Shown: positions 1-8,902 of the stretch, in pieces
Numbering within the stretch: position 1 is the first letter of the stretch
Layout of the letters: each line of letters opens with the position of its first letter
Assembly: GCA_024226455.1 (NCBI GenBank)
Contig: JAAELR010000312.1
Span: 1 to 51,334, forward strand
From: Paracoccaceae bacterium
GTDB taxonomy: Bacteria > Pseudomonadota > Alphaproteobacteria > Rhodobacterales > Rhodobacteraceae
Direction of reading: 5' to 3'
DNA: 51,334 nt
The notes under the pieces: generated by a model
What the model was told of the DNA's origin: nothing
Database searches by the model: none
What the model saw: only the letters and a program-made list of their open reading frames with translations
Made by a program: the position numbers and the translations under genes

Positions 1-138
1 CCCCAAACAATGGGGCTCCATCAAAGCCCATTGTTCGTCACTGATCATGAATCGATCACTCAGCATTCAAGCCTCCCTTTTGGAAGCTTGAATCAGATAT
101 CAGCCAAAAGGGGAATCCTGAATATCAACAGGCCCTAG
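1..138. other. Left-edge non-coding stretch with a hairpin
   Basis: I see no gene here. An imperfect hairpin with arms ATTCAAGC and GCTTGAAT spans about 65-93. An in-frame TAG at 136-138 directly precedes the V-ATPase B remnant, so this marks the left breakpoint of that remnant. The stretch may be the scar of an insertion or deletion, but no transposase or clear terminal repeat is visible. Confidence 0.4.
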
Positions 139-503
139 TGTGAGGCATTGCGAGAGGTGTCGGCGAGCCATGGCGAGATCCCGTCGCGCAAAGGCTATCC
201 AGGCTATGTGTACTCTGACCTCGCCACCATCTATGAGCGCGCCGGCTGGATCGAGGGGCGGCCCGGCACGCTGACCCAGTTGCCGGTCCTGACCATGCCG
301 TCGGATGATATCAGCCATCCGATCCTGGACCTGACCGGCTATATCGCCGATGGCCAAGTGGCGCTGGACCGGACACTGGAAAACAAAAAGGGGCATACCC
401 GCCCATGAACGTGCTGCCGGTGTCGGAACTGTCACCGCTGAGCGATGACCAGATCGCCCGCCACATCACCGAGAGAGTCGGTGAACAGGCTGGAGATGGC
501 TGA
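139..503 (+). pseudogene. V/A-type ATP synthase subunit B, truncated and frameshifted remnant
   Basis: The reading from 139 starts CEALREVSA and continues with [32 protein letters not shown] and [10 protein letters not shown], all highly typical of the nucleotide-binding B subunit of V/A-type ATPases. The N-terminal two thirds are missing because a stop lies at 136-138. The first frame ends at 408. The homology resumes in another frame at ATG 405 ([12 protein letters not shown], matching the family's INVLPSLSRL), so an indel lies near 390-405. The usual C-terminal tail is then shortened and ends at 503, overlapping the next start by 8 bases as expected for an old B-D operon. Family identity is strong. 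It cannot be functional as read. Confidence 0.8.
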
Positions 504-1097
504 CATCACTCCCACCCGTGGCGCCGCGCTGGCGCTGGCCGAGGAAAAGCGGCTGGTCGAGCCGGGGTTCGGGTTTCAAAGCGCGTGCAACTGGCGGTGG
601 CGCTATTGGAGGAACTGAAAGCATGGCGCATAGCACGGGAAGAGTTCGACGTGGCCATGGACGTGGCGACCAGGGAGCTGAAGACGGCGGTCATGCGCCA
701 CGGGGTGGAAAGCCTGCAGTTGTACCTCACGGGTCCGGGAACAGGCATCGGCTTTGCCGCGTCTGCCCGGGATTTCCCCGGCCTCGAGTTATCACTCATG
801 CCGACAAAGCCGCCGGTCTGGATCCCGCCCAAGCGATGCAGGCGGTCGATCCCTCGGCCCCGGGCCGAAGCCTGCCGGGCGGCGTTCGCCGCGCTGGTGC
901 CACTTGCGTTTGCGCAGGCACTCAGGGTGCGCAACATCCGGCGGCTGTCTCGGGACTACCGCGAGACAAAGGGCCGGGCCTGGGCGCTGGAAAACGTGAT
1001 CCTGCCCGAAACCATCGCCCATCTGGCGGCGATCACCGATTTTCTCGACGAGTTTGAGCAGCAAGAGCCGATCCACATCCGCAACGCGGCGCGGTAG
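496..1097 (+). pseudogene. V/A-type ATP synthase subunit D, frameshifted remnant
   Basis: ATG 496 opens MADITPTRGAALALAEEKRL, the conserved N-terminus of subunit D, the central-stalk protein of V/A ATPases. That frame then stops being subunit-D-like. From about 570 the homology continues in another frame (SKRVQLAVALLEELKAW, then REEFDVAM, then ALENVILPETIAHL) up to the stop at 1095-1097. A small deletion near 565-575 explains the shift. The B-then-D order matches classical A-B-D operons. With its partner B also broken and no other subunit nearby, this is the tail of a lost V-type ATPase operon. A sequencing error could explain one shift, but not the truncation of B. Confidence 0.75.
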
Positions 1098-1529
1098 GTT
1101 GCCGATGATCGGGATTCGGGGCAAATCGGCGCATAGAGCCCGCCCGCGCGGCATGCGCTAAAAGGGCCAAAGGCCCCCTGCGACACGCATCTCTGCCTCC
1201 GGTTGCCCCTGTGTCTCGTGCTGATCTTTTCGGGGAGCCTTGCTTGCCATCAAGTGGAGCCGCCGCCAGTGGGTATCCGCAGGGATAGCCCCTGCCGGTT
1301 CCCTGGGTCGCGGATGTCACCCGCGTTTGCCGGTTTCGATCTGAGACCGCCCCTCTCACCCATTGACGAAACGGCCAGAGGGGTCGGATTTTCCATGTCG
1401 CGCCGGGGCGATACTCCCGGCACTGGTGCCTACGCGGGGGCGTTAAAGCCAGTCGGGGTTACCGCACCGGGAACTGACCGAAGGGGCAAAGCCCTAGCGC
1501 GCAACACTGCCCAGGCCGCACAAGACCGC
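1098..1529. other. Intergenic stretch between V-ATPase relic and hypE
   Basis: No convincing gene is visible in these 432 bases. A small GGGCC-AAA-GGCCC hairpin lies at 1164-1176 without a T-run. The open frames crossing the stretch on the plus strand are antisense to hypE and resemble no family I know. It is probably decayed sequence between the old ATPase operon and the end of the hydrogenase operon. Confidence 0.4.
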
Positions 1530-2558
1530 CTAGCAGATCCGCGGCAGTTGCTCGCCCGCCATCCAGTCGACCATGCGGGTGCCGCCCAGCCCGGTGACCA
1601 TGCGCACGAAGCTGCGGTCGTCCTGCAGCACCCGGCCGATCACCGCACTGGCGCGCCCGCGCGGATGCGCCCGCATGGCGCTCAGCAGCCGGTCGGCATC
1701 CTGCGGCGGGCAGATCGCGATCAGCTTGCCCTCGTTGGCGACATAGAGCGGGTCGAGGCCCAGAAGCTCGCAGACCGATTTCACCTCACGCCGCACCGGG
1801 ATCGCGGCTTCGGTCAGTTCGATGCCAACACCCGACTGTTGCGCGATCTCGTTCATCGTAGAGCCCAGTCCGCCACGGGTCGGGTCGCGCAGCACCCGGA
1901 TACCGGGCACTTCCGTCAGCATTGCCGCCACCAGATCGCCCAGCGGCTGGCAATCGCTTTCAATCGCCGATCCGAAGGTCAGGTTCTCGCGCCTGGACAT
2001 GATGGCGACACCGTGATCTCCGATGGGTCCGCTCAGCAGCACCACGTCGCCGGGCCGCGCCCGGTCGCCCGCGATCTCGACGCCCTCGGGCACCACGCCA
2101 ACCCCGGCGGTGTTGATATAGATGCCGTCGCCATGGCCTTTCTCCACCACCTTGGTGTCGCCCGAGACGATGGCCACCCCGGCCTCGCGCGCCGCCGCCG
2201 CCATGCTGGCGACGATCCGCTGCAGGTCGGCCAGTGGGAAACCCTCTTCCAGGATGAACCCGGCGGTCAGGTATTTCGGCACCCCGCCGCCCATGGCCAG
2301 ATCGTTGACCGTGCCACATACCGCCAGTTCGCCGATATCGCCGCCGGGAAAGAAGATCGGCGAGACCACGAAACTGTCGGTGCTCATCACCACCCGGCCC
2401 GGCGGCAGGTCGAACATCGCCGCGTCGTGTTCGCGGTTCAGCAGGGCGTTGTCGAAGGCGCCCAGAAACAGCTCTTCGATCAGCTGCATCATCGCCCGCC
2501 CGCCGGCGCCGTGGCTGAGATCGACCCGGCCCTTGCCGATGTCCAGCCGGCGGTTCAT
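1530..2558 (-). CDS. hypE: HypE, hydrogenase maturation carbamoyl dehydratase
   Basis: HypE dehydrates the carbamoyl group carried on its C-terminal cysteine to a thiocyanate, the cyanide donor for the iron of the [NiFe] site. It acts in the cytoplasm with HypF, HypC and HypD. The 342-residue protein has the family opening VDLSHGAGGRAM, the ATP-binding AIRS/PurM-like fold with DTKVVEKG, and the essential C-terminus PRIC, so the catalytic cysteine is present. The start at 2558 gives MNRRLDIGKG and overlaps the hypD stop as ATGA; longer upstream starts would run through hypD. It is the last gene of the hyp operon. Confidence 0.95.
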   Translation of the reverse strand: MNRRLDIGKGRVDLSHGAGGRAMMQLIEELFLGAFDNALLNREHDAAMFDLPPGRVVMSTDSFVVSPIFFPGGDIGELAVCGTVNDLAMGGGVPKYLTAGFILEEGFPLADLQRIVASMAAAAREAGVAIVSGDTKVVEKGHGDGIYINTAGVGVVPEGVEIAGDRARPGDVVLLSGPIGDHGVAIMSRRENLTFGSAIESDCQPLGDLVAAMLTEVPGIRVLRDPTRGGLGSTMNEIAQQSGVGIELTEAAIPVRREVKSVCELLGLDPLYVANEGKLIAICPPQDADRLLSAMRAHPRGRASAVIGRVLQDDRSFVRMVTGLGGTRMVDWMAGEQLPRIC

Positions 2559-3688
2559 GCCGGCGCCCCGGCGCGTTCGGCCTGGCGAAAGCGGCCATAG
2601 GTCCAATGGGCCGCGCAGGCGCCCTCGCTCGACACCATGCAGGCGCCCAGCGGGTTTTCCGGCGTGCACGGATCGCCGAAGATGGCGCATTGCTCAGGCG
2701 TTTTCTCGCCGCGCAGGATATCGCCGCAGGCACAGGTCTTGTTCTCGCGCGGGGCGGGCAGGTCGACGGCAAAGCGTTTTTCGGCGTCGAAACCGGCATA
2801 TTCGTCGCGGATGCGCAACGCAGAGTTCGCCACATGCCCCAGCCCGCGCCATTCGAATGTGTCACGCAGGGCGAAGACCTCGTCCATGATGTTGATGGCA
2901 ACCCGGTTGCCCTCGGGCGCCACGGCGCGGGAATACTCGTTCTCGACCTCGGCGCGGCCCTCGTTGGTCTGGCGCACCAGTTGCAGCACCGCCTGCATCA
3001 CGTCGAGCGGCTCGAAACCCGCGATCACCACCGGCTTGCCGTAGTCGCGGGTAAACTCGGCATATGGCTCGGTGCCGATCACCGCGCTGACATGCGCCGG
3101 CCCGACGAATCCGTCGAGGATCACGCCGCTGTTGCGCCCCTCCAGAATGGCCCGCATCGCCGCAGGGGTCAGGACGTGGTTGCAATGCACGCTGAAATTG
3201 CCCAGCCCTTGTGCGCGCGCTTGTTTCAACGCGACGGCAGTGGGCGGCGTGGTGGTCTCGAAGCCGATGGCGAAGAACACCACCTCTCGGGCGGGGTTTT
3301 CGCGGGCGATGCGAAGCGCGTCGGTCACCGAATAGACCATGCGGACATCGGCGCCCTCGGCCCGGGCCTTGATTAGCGAGGTGAATTTCGAGCCCGGCAC
3401 CCGCATCAGATCGGCATAGGTGCAAAGGATCACATCATGCCGGGTGGCCAGCGCGATGGCCGCATCGACCCGCGCCACCGACAGCACGCAGACCGGGCAG
3501 CCCGGCCCGTGGATCATGGCGATATTGCCGGGCAGCAGGTCTTCGACACCGTAGCGGGCGATGGCGTGGGTATGGCCGCCGCAGAACTCCATATAGCGAT
3601 AGGTGCGCGCCGGGTCCGCCGCCGCCGCGATGGCGCGCGACAGGGTCTGCGCCAGCTTCGGGTCGCGAAACTCTTCTATGTATTTCAT
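2555..3688 (-). CDS. hypD: HypD, hydrogenase maturation Fe(CN)2CO assembly scaffold
   Basis: HypD carries a [4Fe-4S] cluster and, with HypC, holds the iron while the CN and CO ligands are attached. The 377-residue length is normal. Signature motifs are all present: MEFCGGHTHAI near the N-terminus, then IHGPGCPVCV, GFETTTPPTA and HCNHVLTPAA, and a C-terminal cysteine cluster (KTCACGDIL, then EQCAIFGDPC). The gene overlaps hypC by four bases upstream and hypE by four bases downstream, so translation is probably coupled through hypC-hypD-hypE. Nothing suggests damage. Confidence 0.96.
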   Translation of the reverse strand: MKYIEEFRDPKLAQTLSRAIAAAADPARTYRYMEFCGGHTHAIARYGVEDLLPGNIAMIHGPGCPVCVLSVARVDAAIALATRHDVILCTYADLMRVPGSKFTSLIKARAEGADVRMVYSVTDALRIARENPAREVVFFAIGFETTTPPTAVALKQARAQGLGNFSVHCNHVLTPAAMRAILEGRNSGVILDGFVGPAHVSAVIGTEPYAEFTRDYGKPVVIAGFEPLDVMQAVLQLVRQTNEGRAEVENEYSRAVAPEGNRVAINIMDEVFALRDTFEWRGLGHVANSALRIRDEYAGFDAEKRFAVDLPAPRENKTCACGDILRGEKTPEQCAIFGDPCTPENPLGACMVSSEGACAAHWTYGRFRQAERAGAPA

Positions 3689-3900
3689 GCGCCTGCCTCG
3701 GCAAAAAGCTGCAGCGTGCGTTCGGCCTCTTCCGGGTCCAGCTTTGACAGGGCATAGCCCACATGCACGATCACATAGTCGCCGGGGCCGGCGTCGGGCA
3801 CCAGGGCAAGCGAAACCTCCTTGATCACGCCTTCAAGCTCGGCATCGGCAAGGCCGTCATCGCGCAGGCGCAGGATGCGGGTGGGGATTGCCAGGCACAT
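3685..3900 (-). CDS. hypC: HypC, hydrogenase maturation chaperone (operon copy)
   Basis: The 71-residue protein begins MCLAIP. The cysteine after the start methionine is the residue through which HypC proteins bind the Fe(CN)2CO unit and the large-subunit precursor. The GDYVIVHVGYAL segment is also typical of the family. It sits just downstream of the short hypF (1 bp gap) and overlaps hypD by four bases. A second HypC-type gene is at 13051-13287, so this locus carries two such chaperones, as in HypC/HupF pairs of other proteobacteria. Confidence 0.94.
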   Translation of the reverse strand: MCLAIPTRILRLRDDGLADAELEGVIKEVSLALVPDAGPGDYVIVHVGYALSKLDPEEAERTLQLFAEAGA

Positions 3901-3901
3901 G

Positions 3902-4996
3902 TCAGGTCATCCGTTCTGTGTGAAGCGCGCCGGCGATGGCCTGGCCAAAGCTCAGACCGGCATCGCCGGGCGAAAGTTTCCGGGGCTCCAGCACCGTGAC
4001 GCTGTTATTCTGCAAAACCTCGGTCAGGGCAGTGGTGAATACCCGGTTCAGAAAGCAGCCGCCACCGAAAGCGACGCTGTCCAGCCCGGTCTCGTCACGC
4101 GCCGCCAGCACCAGCGCGGCAAAGCCCGCCGCCAGCGTGCCGTGGAACAGGTTCGCGCCCCCGGTGGCGTCCATCCCATCCAGCCGGGTCAGCAGGGGGG
4201 CAAAGTCGAGGGTGCCGTTCTTCAGCACCCAACCTCCCTGCATCACCTGCGGGTCGGTGGCCATCGCCTCCATCGCCATCGGCGCCTGCCCCTCGAAATC
4301 CGAGACCGGGAGAATACCCAACAGACCGCAGGCCGCATCGAAGAGCCGCCCGCAGGAACTGGTCTTTGGGCAGTTGACCTGGCGATCCAGCATCTGGTCC
4401 AACAGTGCCGCATGTGGCTGATCCGCAAAGCGCCCGGCAATCTCGCCGCCGCGCCCCTGGCCGTGCAGCACCGCCGCCGCCATCCGCCACGGCTCTCGCG
4501 CGGCGATGTCACCGCCCGGCTGGGCCAGCGGTGCCAGATGGCCGATCCGCCGATAGTCCGGCCCATCGACCCACAACATCTCTCCGCCCCAGCTTTGGTT
4601 GCCGGGACCCAGCCCGAACCCATCGAGCGACAGGCCAAGCACCGGGCCTTCGGCCCCGTGTTCCCATTGCGTGGCCAGCGTATGGGCGTGGTGGTGCTGC
4701 ACGGCGAGCGTCCTGCAACCGAGGCCCAATGCGGCGCGGGTGGAATGGAAATCGGGGTGCAGGTCGTGGGCGGCACAGGCGGGCTGAACGCCGCTCGCAA
4801 GTAGCTCTGCCAGCATCGCTTCATAGCGCTCCACCGTCTCCAGCCCCCCCAGATCGCCCGCTGTTCCGGTCACCACCGCCTCACTGCCGCTCACCAGACA
4901 AAGACTGGCTTTCAAAAATGCTCCCATGCCCAGCGAGACGGGCAGGGGGCGGGGCAATGGCAGCACCGCCTCGCGCAATGCCGGGGCAGTGTTCAC
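3902..4996 (-). CDS. hypF: HypF, short form with only the Kae1-like carbamoyltransferase domain
   Basis: HypF transfers a carbamoyl group from carbamoyl phosphate via carbamoyl-adenylate to the C-terminal cysteine of HypE. Full-length HypF has about 750 residues: acylphosphatase, zinc fingers, YrdC-like and Kae1-like domains. This protein has 364 residues and begins directly at the Kae1-like part ([15 protein letters not shown], then [13 protein letters not shown]). It keeps the metal-binding HHHAH (101-105), [11 protein letters not shown] and [11 protein letters not shown] near the end. The GTG start at 4996 overlaps the hypB stop as GTGA, so the short form is the designed gene and not an assembly error. 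Ralstonia eutropha HypF1 is a known functional short form; how carbamoyl-adenylate is supplied here is not shown by the sequence. Confidence 0.88.
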   Translation of the reverse strand: MNTAPALREAVLPLPRPLPVSLGMGAFLKASLCLVSGSEAVVTGTAGDLGGLETVERYEAMLAELLASGVQPACAAHDLHPDFHSTRAALGLGCRTLAVQHHHAHTLATQWEHGAEGPVLGLSLDGFGLGPGNQSWGGEMLWVDGPDYRRIGHLAPLAQPGGDIAAREPWRMAAAVLHGQGRGGEIAGRFADQPHAALLDQMLDRQVNCPKTSSCGRLFDAACGLLGILPVSDFEGQAPMAMEAMATDPQVMQGGWVLKNGTLDFAPLLTRLDGMDATGGANLFHGTLAAGFAALVLAARDETGLDSVAFGGGCFLNRVFTTALTEVLQNNSVTVLEPRKLSPGDAGLSFGQAIAGALHTERMT

Positions 4997-5790
4997 TCGG
5001 CAGCCTCCGCCGGCGCCATGCCAGCGGCGCGAGCGGCGATCCAGTCGTACCAGCCCTGCAGCCCCTCTCCGGTCAGCGCCGACAGCGTCAGCACCTCTAT
5101 CTCCGGGTTCACCCGGCGGGCGTATTCGACACATTTCTCGACGTCGAAGGGGACGTAGGGCAACAGGTCGGACTTGTTGAGGATCATCAGCCGTGCGGCA
5201 TGGAACATGTCGGGATATTTCAGCGGTTTGTCCTCACCCTCTGTCACCGACAGGATCACTACCTTGGCGTTCTCTCCCAGATCAAACCCGGCGGGACAGA
5301 CCAGGTTGCCGACATTCTCGATGAACAGCAGCGAGCTCGGCGCGGGTTGCAGCGTGCGCATCGCCCGGCCCACCATGGCGGCGTCCAGATGGCAGCCCTT
5401 GCCGGTATTGACCTGCACCGCCCGTGCCCCGGTCTGGCGGATGCGGTCGGCGTCAAGGCTGGTCTGCTGGTCGCCCTCGATCACCGCCACCGACCGGTCG
5501 GTGCCCATGTCCTGCGCGGTGCGTGCCAGTAGCGTGGTCTTGCCCGAGCCGGGCGACGACACCAGGTTCAGCGCCAACACCCCGGCACGGGTCAGGTCGT
5601 CGCGATTGTGCCAGGCCAGGTGGTCGTTCTTCGACAGGATATCCTGCTCGATCTGGACCATCCGCGCCTCAGAGACCCCGTCGGCGTGGGAATGATAGTG
5701 ATGGTGACCATGATCGTGATGGGCGTGTCCATGGCCCGTTTCGCCCTCGACCGTCACCTGCCCCTGTCCGCATCCGCATGTGGTGCACAT
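4993..5790 (-). CDS. hypB: HypB, nickel-inserting hydrogenase maturation GTPase
   Basis: HypB is the GTPase that works with HypA to deliver nickel to the large-subunit precursor. The 265-residue protein starts MCTTCGCG, the N-terminal high-affinity metal motif. A histidine-rich stretch (about residues 19-37, [16 protein letters not shown]) for nickel storage follows. The G domain has the P-loop SSPGSGKTT, the [12 protein letters not shown] region and NKSD. The ATG at 5790 overlaps the hypA stop by one base; a longer start would add unrelated residues. Confidence 0.96.
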   Translation of the reverse strand: MCTTCGCGQGQVTVEGETGHGHAHHDHGHHHYHSHADGVSEARMVQIEQDILSKNDHLAWHNRDDLTRAGVLALNLVSSPGSGKTTLLARTAQDMGTDRSVAVIEGDQQTSLDADRIRQTGARAVQVNTGKGCHLDAAMVGRAMRTLQPAPSSLLFIENVGNLVCPAGFDLGENAKVVILSVTEGEDKPLKYPDMFHAARLMILNKSDLLPYVPFDVEKCVEYARRVNPEIEVLTLSALTGEGLQGWYDWIAARAAGMAPAEAAE

Positions 5791-6125
5791 CACGCTACCT
5801 CCATTTCTTTCACGCGCATCTCGTTGCCACCCGTCACCTGCAACTGAAAGCCGCCGCAGTCGGGACAGGCATCGATCAGCGACGAAACCTCGACCCCGCG
5901 CCCGCAATTATGGCACCAGGCCTGCCCCGGTGCACGGTCAATTTCCAGCCGCGCGCCTTCGGCGACAGATCCTTTCACCACCGCCTCGAAGCAAAAGGCC
6001 AGCGCCTCGGGTTCCACATGGCTAAGTTGGCCAATCTCCAGCCGGACCATGGTGACCCTGTCGGCCGTATCGACATGGTCCTCGACCACCTGCAACACGC
6101 CCTCGGCCAGAGACATCTCATGCAT
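5790..6125 (-). CDS. hypA: HypA, nickel metallochaperone
   Basis: HypA binds nickel through its N-terminal MHE and a structural zinc through two CxxC pairs, and hands nickel to HypB or the large subunit. The 111-residue protein begins MHEMSLAEG and contains CHNCG and CPDCG spaced as in the family. The start at 6125 fixes the essential histidine at position 2. The gene overlaps the end of the hupK-like gene by eight bases, which keeps the maturation genes translationally linked to the structural genes upstream. Confidence 0.96.
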   Translation of the reverse strand: MHEMSLAEGVLQVVEDHVDTADRVTMVRLEIGQLSHVEPEALAFCFEAVVKGSVAEGARLEIDRAPGQAWCHNCGRGVEVSSLIDACPDCGGFQLQVTGGNEMRVKEMEVA

Positions 6126-7128
6126 GGCGCGTCTCGATCCTGAATTCGACGCACGGGTCGATGGCCAGCACATGCAGCCTTGCGGCCAGTTCCAGCCCCT
6201 CGGCAGGCGCGCCGATCAGCCCCGCCGCAACCGGCCCGCCGGGGCGGAAATTGCGATCGGTCGGCGCGTCGATGTGGCAGCCGACGACGATACCATCCTT
6301 TAGGATAACCGCGTGGCGCAGCGCACCGCGGGCAGTCTCGACCTCGGCCTCGCCCTGACTTGACGAGCAGTCCGATTGCCGTGCCGCCGTGTCCTCTACA
6401 GTGTCGGCAACCGCCAGCATCCAGCCCGGCAGCAGGGCGAGATCGGTCAGCGATGCCTCAAGCCGTGCCGCCAGCCCCGGGCCGTGGCGGGCGCGGATTT
6501 CGGCGACCGTTGTCTGGTCCCAGTTTCGTCGCAACGGGCCGTCTTCGGCAGGCATACCGTCGGCAAGCGCGCCGAACCCCGAAAGGCCAAGCCTTTGCAG
6601 TTCCCGCCCCAGAACGCTGTGACTGACAAAGGTATCCGCCGCGTCCGTCAGCCGGTCGATGACACGATCCACAGCCGGGGCAGGCTGCAACGCCCCCGAT
6701 CCCGGCGCTTTCCACCCCGCCCCCAACATCTCGTGTTCGATCACCTGCTCGGCCTTGAGCGCCAGCCGGACAAGCCCGGGCTCCAACGCCAGACCCAGCG
6801 CACGCGGCCATTGCAGGGCCAGCCGCATTGCAGTCTGGGTGAACATCTCGGCAAAGCGCAGCACATCGCGGGCCGACACCACGGCGGGCGCGGCACAGAT
6901 ACCCATAGCCGCCTCGGCTGCATTCAGCGCGGCAATGGTCTGCGCCCGGCCGCAGAGCGAAAACACCGAGCCGATCAACCCGATCGCCTCTTCTACCGGC
7001 CGCCCGAGGAAAACCTGCGCTGCCTGAACCGGTCGGGTAGAGGTAATCGCGACGTTGCTCACATGCCCATCGGCGATGTCCAGCATCAGGCGCACCTCTG
7101 CGGCAGTTGCGGCGACGGTGTCGTTCAT
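6118..7128 (-). CDS. hupK: HupK-like hydrogenase expression/formation protein
   Basis: HupK proteins are degenerate relatives of the hydrogenase large subunit and are thought to act as scaffolds in assembling the Fe(CN)2CO or nickel site. The 336-residue protein lies between hynL and hypA, the usual place. It retains only traces of the two large-subunit metal motifs: CGRAQ where the N-terminal CxxC would be and DPCVEF near the C-terminus. It therefore cannot hold a [NiFe] site. Assignment rests on these traces, the length and the position; sequence conservation in this family is low. Confidence 0.8.
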   Translation of the reverse strand: MNDTVAATAAEVRLMLDIADGHVSNVAITSTRPVQAAQVFLGRPVEEAIGLIGSVFSLCGRAQTIAALNAAEAAMGICAAPAVVSARDVLRFAEMFTQTAMRLALQWPRALGLALEPGLVRLALKAEQVIEHEMLGAGWKAPGSGALQPAPAVDRVIDRLTDAADTFVSHSVLGRELQRLGLSGFGALADGMPAEDGPLRRNWDQTTVAEIRARHGPGLAARLEASLTDLALLPGWMLAVADTVEDTAARQSDCSSSQGEAEVETARGALRHAVILKDGIVVGCHIDAPTDRNFRPGGPVAAGLIGAPAEGLELAARLHVLAIDPCVEFRIETRHA

Positions 7129-7183
7129 CCGGCACTCCTTGGACCGCTTGCTTTCGCCGATCCGGTTGGCAAGACAACCCTCG

Positions 7184-8902
7184 CTAGCTTACCTTCACCT
7201 GCAGCTTGTCCTTGCCGTCCTCGCCGACCATATGAACCGAGCAGGCGATGCAGGGGTCGAAGCTGTGGATCGTGCGCAGGATCTCCAGTGGTTGCTCGGG
7301 GTTGGCCAGCACATGTCCCTTCAATGCCGCCTCATACGGCCCCGACTGGCCCTGCGCATCCCGTGGCCCGGCGTTCCATGTGGTCGGCACCACGGCCTGG
7401 TAGTTTGCGATCTTCTGATCCTCGATCACCACCCAATGGCCCAGCGCCCCCCGGGGTGCCTCCATGTAACCGGCACCTTTCGCTTTTTTCGGCCAGGTGC
7501 GCGGGTCCCACATGGTCTCGTTGTGAGTCTTGAGGTCACCGGCGGCGATATTGGCCACCAGTTCATTGTACCAGCCGCGCATGAAATCGAGATAGACCTT
7601 GGTCTCCAGCGTCCGCGCCGCAGTGCGGCCCAGGGTCGAAAACAGCGCCGTCACCGGCACGTCGAGCGTGCTCAGCGTCTTGTCGACCAGTTCCCTGGCA
7701 TGGGCGTTGCCGGTGGCGTATAGCATCAGCATCCGGCTTAGCGGGCCGACCTCCATCGCCTTGCCCTTCCAGCGCGGCGCCTTCAGCCAGCTATAGCCCT
7801 TGTCCACGTCCAGCTGATCATAGGGTGGGTTGGGACCGGTGAAGTTCAGCTTGGTCTCGCCCTCGTAGGGATGCAGACCCGTTCCCGCACCGCCCTGATA
7901 GTCGTACCAGGCGTGGTCGACATATTCCTGGATCTGGTCCTCTGCATGCAGGTCAATCTCGTGCACGGTCGAGAGGTCGCGGTCGAGGATCACGCCGCGC
8001 GGCACCAGGAAGGTGCTGACATCGTCGGTGTCGCCGGTGGGATAGTCGCCATAGGTCAGGAAATTGCCCACACCCTCGCCCATGGCGCCCCAGTCCTTGT
8101 AGAACCCGGCAATGGCCAGGGTGTCGGGCAGATAGGCCTGATCGACGAAGGCCTCCATCTTGTCGATGACTTCCGAGATCTTGGCCAGCTTGCCGGCATT
8201 GATCGCACTGTCCGAATTGGGGTCGAGCGGGCTGGCCACGCCGCCGACAAGGAAATTGGGATGCGGGTTCTTGCCGCCAAAGATGGTGTGCAGCTGCACC
8301 ACGTCGCGCTGCCATTCCAGCGCGTCGAGATAGTGCGCCACCGCCATCAGGTTGGCCTCGGGCGGCAGTTTATAGGCCGAGTGGCCCCAGTATCCGTTGG
8401 CAAAGATGCCGAGCTGACCCTGCTCGACGAATGTCTTCAGCTTCTTTTTCACATCGGCGAAATAGCCGGGGCTGGATTTCGGGTAGCTCGACAGCGAACC
8501 GGCCAGGTCGGCGGTTGCCTTGGGGTCGGCGTCAAGCGCGCTGACCACGTCGACCCAGTCGAGCGCATGCAGGTGATAGAAATGCATGACGTGGTCATGC
8601 ACATGCTGCGCCGCGATCATCAGGTTGCGGATCAGCTGGGCGTTGGGCGGGATCTTGTAGTCGAGCGCGTTTTCCACCGCGCGGACAGAGGCGATCCCGT
8701 GCACCAGTGTACATACTCCGCAGATACGCTGGGCAAAGGCCCAGGCGTCGCGCGGGTCGCGGCCCTTCAGGATGATCTCGATACCGCGCACCATGGTGCC
8801 GGAACTGTAGGCTTGGGCAATGGTGTTCTCCTGCATCTGCGCCTCGATCCGCAAATGCCCCTCGATCCGGGTGATCGGGTCAACGACCAGTCGTTTGCTC
8901 AT
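7184..8902 (-). CDS. hynL: [NiFe]-hydrogenase large subunit (group 1e, Isp-type)
   Basis: This is the catalytic subunit that binds nickel and Fe(CN)2CO and splits H2. Of its 572 residues, the N-terminal pair is C61-x2-C64 in RICGVCTLVHG, and the C-terminal pair is C551-x2-C554 in DPCIACSVH. His557 is followed by a 15-residue extension, the peptide expected to be removed by the endopeptidase encoded upstream. The gene comes after isp2 with an ATGA overlap, giving the order hynS-isp1-isp2-hynL known from Thiocapsa and related bacteria. The mature protein is exported with the Tat-bearing small subunit to the periplasmic face of the membrane. HupL is an equivalent name. Confidence 0.95.
   Translation of the reverse strand: MSKRLVVDPITRIEGHLRIEAQMQENTIAQAYSSGTMVRGIEIILKGRDPRDAWAFAQRICGVCTLVHGIASVRAVENALDYKIPPNAQLIRNLMIAAQHVHDHVMHFYHLHALDWVDVVSALDADPKATADLAGSLSSYPKSSPGYFADVKKKLKTFVEQGQLGIFANGYWGHSAYKLPPEANLMAVAHYLDALEWQRDVVQLHTIFGGKNPHPNFLVGGVASPLDPNSDSAINAGKLAKISEVIDKMEAFVDQAYLPDTLAIAGFYKDWGAMGEGVGNFLTYGDYPTGDTDDVSTFLVPRGVILDRDLSTVHEIDLHAEDQIQEYVDHAWYDYQGGAGTGLHPYEGETKLNFTGPNPPYDQLDVDKGYSWLKAPRWKGKAMEVGPLSRMLMLYATGNAHARELVDKTLSTLDVPVTALFSTLGRTAARTLETKVYLDFMRGWYNELVANIAAGDLKTHNETMWDPRTWPKKAKGAGYMEAPRGALGHWVVIEDQKIANYQAVVPTTWNAGPRDAQGQSGPYEAALKGHVLANPEQPLEILRTIHSFDPCIACSVHMVGEDGKDKLQVKVS

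Noticed and set aside
1240-1253. TTGCT-TGCC-ATCAA as an FNR-type box
   Set aside because: An arm mismatch, and no gene starts downstream in either direction within a useful distance.
1203-2600. Long plus-strand open frame antisense to hypE
   Set aside because: The translation is His/Arg/Ala-rich and resembles no family, while the minus strand encodes a canonical HypE ending in PRIC. High GC makes such antisense frames common.
6118-7128. HupK-like gene as a second hydrogenase large subunit
   Set aside because: Both CxxC pairs needed for the [NiFe] site are missing; only single-cysteine traces remain.
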